A DNA stretch of 64,000 nucleotides from Streptomyces griseicoloratus (lineage in GTDB: Bacteria; Actinomycetota; Actinomycetes; Streptomycetales; Streptomycetaceae), in assembly GCF_014534645.1 (NCBI RefSeq), contig NZ_JACVQF010000199.1:62001-126000 (forward strand), written 5' to 3'. The notes under the pieces were generated by a model. The model searched no databases and had not been told where the DNA came from. It was given only the letters and a program-made list of their open reading frames with translations. This document shows, piece after piece, positions 63,471-64,000 of the stretch. A program made the translations under genes and the position numbers. The stretch's first letter is position 1; the number at the start of each line of letters is the position of its first letter.

Positions 63471-64000
63471 GCCGCTCTTCGCGGGCTCGAACCGGCACGG
63501 CCGACGGCCGCCACTCTCGCCTGATCAACCCGAACACCCACGAGTCGGATACCTCGCCGTTCACGACGCAGTCCTCCCGCAACGTCCCTTCACGTATGAA
63601 TCCGATCTTCTCCAGGACCCGGGCAGATGCCACGTTGCGCGTATCGGTCTCCGCCTGGACTCGGTTCAGGTCCAGTGTGTCGAATGCCCACCGCAGCAAG
63701 GCGTGCGCGGCCTCCGTCGCGTAGCCGTGTCCCCACATCGCTTCGTCGAGGACGTAGCCCAACGACGCGCTGCGGTGGTCCGGGTTCCATCTGGTCAGAC
63801 CGCACCAGCCGACGAAGGCACCGTCAGAAACGCGGTCGATGGCCACCCGGGCACCGGTGCCTTCGTCCGCCATCTTCCGGCACATGTTGATGAAGCGTTC
63901 GGCGCGGGCCTGTTCGTTCCACGGCGGGGAGTCCCAGTAGCGCATCACGGAGGTGCTGCTGTGCAGGGTGAAGAGCAGGTCCGCGTCGGCGTCGGTGAAG
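63466..64000 (-). CDS. GNAT acetyltransferase (RimJ/RimL type), 5' end beyond the window
   Basis: About 177 residues are visible and the frame continues past 64000 (TDADADLLFTLHSSTSVMRY precedes). Motifs are GAFVGWCGLTRWNPDHRSASLGYVLDEAMWGHGYATEAAHALL (acetyl-CoA loop) and LNRVQAETDTRNVASARVLEKIGFIREGTLRED. It ends ...RAREERR. The substrate is unknown; related in type to the GNAT at 44.4 kb. Confidence 0.9.
   Translation of the reverse strand, partial: FTDADADLLFTLHSSTSVMRYWDSPPWNEQARAERFINMCRKMADEGTGARVAIDRVSDGAFVGWCGLTRWNPDHRSASLGYVLDEAMWGHGYATEAAHALLRWAFDTLDLNRVQAETDTRNVASARVLEKIGFIREGTLREDCVVNGEVSDSWVFGLIRREWRPSAVPVRAREERR

Overview
The window is high-GC actinobacterial DNA of Streptomyces type. 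Signs are GC-rich third codon positions, GTG starts, many ATGA or GTGA coupled operons, a Cvn conservon (nitrate-sensor-like kinase, roadblock, DUF742, small GTPase), and families common in Streptomyces (DUF5709, DUF6397, WYL and ROK regulators). The order xylA / xylB / ROK regulator / acetamidase / Tat amidase / GAF regulator / aldehyde dehydrogenase matches what I recall of a conserved Streptomyces chromosomal neighbourhood; I could not align it. No rRNA, tRNA, CRISPR array or intact mobile element was found.

Layout. 0-4.7 kb: a molybdenum aldehyde oxidoreductase operon of PaoABC/YagTSR type with an XdhC-like maturation protein, divergent from a TetR gene, with twin palindromic operators between them. 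5.1-11 kb: a CitA/CitB-type two-component system divergent from the tricarboxylate transporter tctCBA. 11-16.8 kb: YjbQ protein, flavin monooxygenase-like protein, MltG-like lytic transglycosylase, a MarR-controlled ABC exporter and an L,D-transpeptidase-like lipoprotein. 17-20.7 kb: a two-gene ABC exporter whose ATPase halves are degenerate in complementary ways. 21.3-26.5 kb: DUF5709, zinc-free ribosomal protein L31, a membrane hydrolase, a Ski2-like helicase and acyl-CoA thioesterase II.

26.5-33.8 kb: a conservon (MHYT protein, CvnA, CvnB, CvnC, CvnD) with a 275-bp insertion between cvnC and cvnD, plus a second roadblock gene next to a DUF6397 protein. 33.9-43.2 kb: methyltransferase, MpaB-like oxygenase, two hypothetical proteins (one with an octapeptide repeat), a secreted hydrolase, a small membrane protein and a SNF2 ATPase / SWIM zinc-finger pair whose first gene has no canonical start codon at its apparent beginning. 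43.7-47.2 kb: an IS1182-type transposase remnant abutting an acetyltransferase, a WYL regulator divergent from a VOC protein, and a second VOC protein.

47.5-56.8 kb: xylose isomerase and xylulokinase (divergent), a ROK repressor, acetamidase/formamidase, a Tat-exported amidase, and a GAF regulator with an aldehyde dehydrogenase. 56.8-64 kb is a decaying segment. An arginine antiporter plus arginine deiminase operon survives intact, along with an ankyrin protein and an acetyltransferase that runs off the edge. Around them lie remnants of a DUF7144 protein, a DoxX protein, a PTS EIIA-like domain, an amidohydrolase and a winged-helix-like protein.

The best leads are the complementary ABC pair, the twin CGGAC-N4-GTCCG operators over an apparently cytoplasmic PaoABC-type enzyme, the interrupted conservon with an MHYT partner, the SNF2/SWIM module without a normal start codon, and the cluster of pseudogenes around the arginine deiminase operon. 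I found no convincing wholly new system.
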